Position numbers and translations under genes: made by a program. Positions 12,055 to 12,541 of a stretch of 12,541 bases of DNA are shown in pieces (positions within the stretch are counted from its first letter, which is position 1; each line of letters begins with the position of its first letter). The DNA lies in assembly GCA_035298385.1 (NCBI GenBank), contig DATGYC010000107.1:1-12541 (forward strand). Direction: 5' to 3'. The notes under the pieces are model-generated. The model did not search any database and was not told where the DNA came from. It was given only the letters and a program-made list of their open reading frames with translations. The DNA is from DATGYC01 sp035298385. GTDB lineage: Bacteria > Bacillota > Sulfobacillia > Symbiobacteriales > Symbiobacteriaceae.

Positions 12055-12541
12055 CGATGGCAGACCTGATTCGCCCTTCCGTGGGCGTTGACAAGCCGAA
12101 GATCGAAGAGGCCATCCGGATGATCCTGGAGGCCATTGGTGAGGACCCGAGCCGTGATGGTCTGCTCGACACGCCAAAGCGGGTGGCCAAGTTCTATGAG
12201 GAGGTCTTCCAGGGCCTCTTCCTCGATCCGGCTGAGCGCCTCTCGGCGATCTTCGCCGAGGAGCACGATGAGATGGTGATCGTGCGTGACATCCCGTTCC
12301 AGTCGATGTGCGAGCATCACCTCGTCCCGTTCGTGGGGAAGGCACATGTGATCTACATTCCGAACGAGGGGCGTGTGGTTGGGCTCTCCAAGTTGGCCCG
12401 GGTCGTGGAGGACTTCTCCCGCCGACCGCAGGTCCAGGAGCGGCTGACCTCCCAGGTGGCTGATCTGCTGATGGAGCGGCTCGAGCCGCAGGGCGTTATG
12501 GTCGTGATGCAGGCTGAGCACATGTGCATGACGATGCGGGG
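12051..12541 (+). CDS. folE: GTP cyclohydrolase I (second copy, 3' end outside window)
   Basis: The first 163 residues of a second FolE; the frame is still open at the window edge, so the last 30 or so residues are not seen. Zinc ligands are Cys87 and His90 in SMCEHHLVPF and Cys159 in HMCMTMRG. EGRVVGLSKLAR and RRPQVQERL are also intact, so it looks fully active. ATG 12051 overlaps the stop of the DHPS-like gene (ATGA), with AAGGA (12038-12042) at an 8-nt spacer; ATG 12057 is a possible alternative. Identity to the first folE is about 69% over 152 ungapped residues by hand count, with differences spread evenly, which suggests old paralogues or separate acquisition rather than recent duplication. 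Folate-pathway genes may follow downstream, but that is outside this window. Confidence 0.95.
   Translation, partial: MTMADLIRPSVGVDKPKIEEAIRMILEAIGEDPSRDGLLDTPKRVAKFYEEVFQGLFLDPAERLSAIFAEEHDEMVIVRDIPFQSMCEHHLVPFVGKAHVIYIPNEGRVVGLSKLARVVEDFSRRPQVQERLTSQVADLLMERLEPQGVMVVMQAEHMCMTMR

Noticed and set aside
11490..12521. 343-codon minus-strand open frame opposite the DHPS-like gene and second folE
   Set aside because: Its translation is rich in Arg, Ser, Pro and His with no domain, and it lies antisense to clear genes on the plus strand; a high-GC shadow frame.
1..12541. Mobile elements, CRISPR repeats, tRNA or rRNA genes
   Set aside because: No transposase, integrase, regularly spaced repeats, terminal inverted repeats or tRNA-like cloverleaf was found by reading both strands.

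Overview
The window is GC-rich (roughly 60-65% by eye) and chromosomal in character. It holds 18 candidate genes: 16 complete, one cut off by the right edge, and one doubtful micro-ORF. Strong AGGAGG-type ribosome sites, frequent GTG starts, sigma-A-like promoters, compact intrinsic terminators and a Cys-rich spore-coat-like protein suggest a high-GC member of the Firmicutes/Bacillota (Symbiobacterium-like). This placement is inference, not a match. I saw no tRNA, rRNA, CRISPR array, insertion sequence or prophage gene.

Layout, left to right. (1) 1-2860: glucose-6-phosphate isomerase (minus), a small Cys-rich protein behind a palindromic promoter region, and a YebC-family protein with a near-consensus promoter. 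(2) 2860-4400: a divergent pair made of GTP cyclohydrolase I (folE, minus) and a SufR-like HTH regulator with four C-terminal cysteines (plus). They share a 38-bp imperfect palindrome that overlaps the -35 boxes of both facing promoters. A 32-codon ORF ending in a ferredoxin-like CPVGAI motif sits directly before folE. (3) 4400-6680: three minus-strand genes for a YceI-domain lipoprotein, YajQ, and a cation-diffusion-facilitator transporter that appears to start at CTG. (4) 6780-9200: an unknown membrane protein, a 62-aa unknown, a DUF2268-like HExxH protein, and a GNAT acetyltransferase whose stop codon abuts that of the HExxH gene. (5) 9240-10200: a 113-aa unknown with an inverted repeat around its -35 box, and a DUF2203 protein (minus). 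(6) 10300-12541: an unknown membrane protein, a protein resembling an eroded dihydropteroate synthase, and a second folE overlapping it by 4 bp and running off the window.

Two connected points stand out. First, the window carries two closely related folE genes (about 69% identical over 152 ungapped positions, hand aligned). One lies beside a probable Fe-S-sensing regulator, and the other is translationally coupled to a DHPS-like protein that lacks most catalytic motifs. Second, several promoters here carry palindromes placed exactly on the -35 element, which suggests specific local control. Most other genes are ordinary single-gene transcription units. No intergenic stretch exceeds 300 bases; the longest (1412-1680) holds the pgi promoter and the leader of the Cys-rich gene.
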